In this document: positions 63,468 to 64,000 of the stretch, piece after piece
Numbering within the stretch: position 1 is the first letter of the stretch
Layout of the letters: the number at the start of each line of letters is the position of its first letter
Assembly: GCA_963677325.2 (NCBI GenBank)
Contig: CAXXGM010000010.1
Coordinates: 186,001 to 250,000 of the forward strand
From: G963677325 sp963677325
Lineage (GTDB): Bacteria; Bacteroidota; Bacteroidia; Bacteroidales; Prolixibacteraceae
DNA length: 64,000 nt
Reading direction: 5' to 3'
The notes under the pieces: model-generated
What the model saw: only the letters and a program-made list of their open reading frames with translations
What the model was told of the DNA's origin: nothing
Database searches by the model: none
Made by a program: the position numbers and the translations under genes

Positions 63468-64000
63468 TAGGTTTAACCTTTTTATCAATCCGATATTATT
63501 TTGAAGATATTTAAGAAGCAAAACAGTTGTAATAAAATAAATACTGAAAATTATTATGTCCACTGAATTTAATGAATTCTTTGAATATTTCTATCAAGAT
63601 AATCAAATTATTTCATTAATGCCACAATCCGGGATCTATAACTTTTTTGGGTTAATACATCGCTGATTTTACCAATTTTAAAATGAAATTTTTGACATTT
63701 AAGATAACAGCAACAGTAATCCAAGGTCTGCAATTCAACTATTTTTAGCTATAACATCTTCGTGGTTTTCAATTGATCCTCTTTTAAGGATCATATATGC
63801 ATTATATATAAATGAAAAGGACAGATCCGGGCGGATCCATCCTTTTACTAAAACAACCTAACTAACCTAACTAAACCTATGAAAAAAAACTAATGCAAAT
63901 GTAACTCCGGATAAGGCTTCTTCCAAATTTTAAATGTTAATATATTGTAAAATCGCATAATAACTTTTAAGAAAGCATTAACATTCGCTGTTTCAAACAA
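63468..64000. other. AT-rich intergenic stretch at the window edge
   Basis: I see no gene. Near 63853-63880 the bases AACCTAACT recur two or three times. It presumably holds the promoter of the beta-helix gene, but I could not place a consensus box. Confidence 0.4.

Noticed and set aside
1..64000. Prophage, integrative element or defence island
   Set aside because: No integrase, phage structural, toxin-antitoxin, restriction or tRNA-flanked features were seen.

Overview
The window is a stretch of a Bacteroidota chromosome, most like Bacteroidales or a relative. The grounds are gene content and promoters. It carries a Bacteroidota-type omega subunit beside bamD, DUF4835 and DUF4270 proteins, short RpoD-like sigma factors of about 288 residues, a TonB-dependent receptor, lipoproteins with an S-C-S lipobox, and repeated TAnnTTTG -7 boxes in front of genes. 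The DNA is AT-rich. Hydrogenase, pyrophosphatase and ETF genes point to an anaerobic or fermentative life. I saw no rRNA, tRNA, CRISPR array or intact transposase.

Layout. 1-8.9 kb: a cut-off TonB receptor (-), a LytTR regulator, an outer-membrane protein with a DUF4270 lipoprotein, a kelch lipoprotein, an amidohydrolase and a decayed beta-helix gene. 9.3-12.2 kb: a beta-helix lipoprotein with four DUF5977 repeats, a truncated isomerase-like remnant and a 260-bp palindromic MITE-like element. 12.3-24.4 kb: housekeeping core, with an SPT-like PLP enzyme (-) and then bamD, rpoZ, coaBC, DUF4835, recN, recF, DUF721, nspC, DoxX and yebC. 24.4-31.5 kb: an IS remnant, a DUF4382 lipoprotein, two PQQ-type beta-propellers around a TonB protein, a fructosamine-kinase-like protein and a low-molecular-weight phosphatase. 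31.7-48.6 kb: a signalling island with three very large PAS/GAF histidine kinases, a NarL-type regulator, two tandem sigma factors and a GH57 glycosidase. 49-62 kb: energy metabolism, with a membrane pyrophosphatase, a DHOD-like protein, a trimeric [FeFe] hydrogenase, a glycosyltransferase, a fused EtfB-EtfA and an ETF:quinone oxidoreductase. 62.2-63.5 kb: another beta-helix protein.

Two themes cut across the map. First, six genes (coaBC, recF, a sigma factor, a NarL-type regulator, a giant histidine kinase and the hydrogenase large subunit) are broken by nine single-base frameshifts in total. Seven of these lie in homopolymers, and correcting each one restores a full-length protein. Indel errors in the assembly are the simplest explanation. 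Real decay or recoding (coaBC has an in-frame A AAA AAC heptamer) remains possible. Second, the intergenic DNA holds three kinds of unclassified structured repeats: a ~226-bp element in three copies beside two-component genes, nested palindromes on both sides of etfBA, and a MITE-like hairpin element.

How the genes fit together: the hydrogenase with its NADH-oxidising subunits, the membrane pyrophosphatase and the ETF/ETF-QO pair form a redox and ion-gradient block. The kinases, regulator and sigma factors form a sensing block next to an alpha-glucan enzyme. The middle block serves envelope assembly, CoA synthesis, DNA repair and polyamine synthesis.
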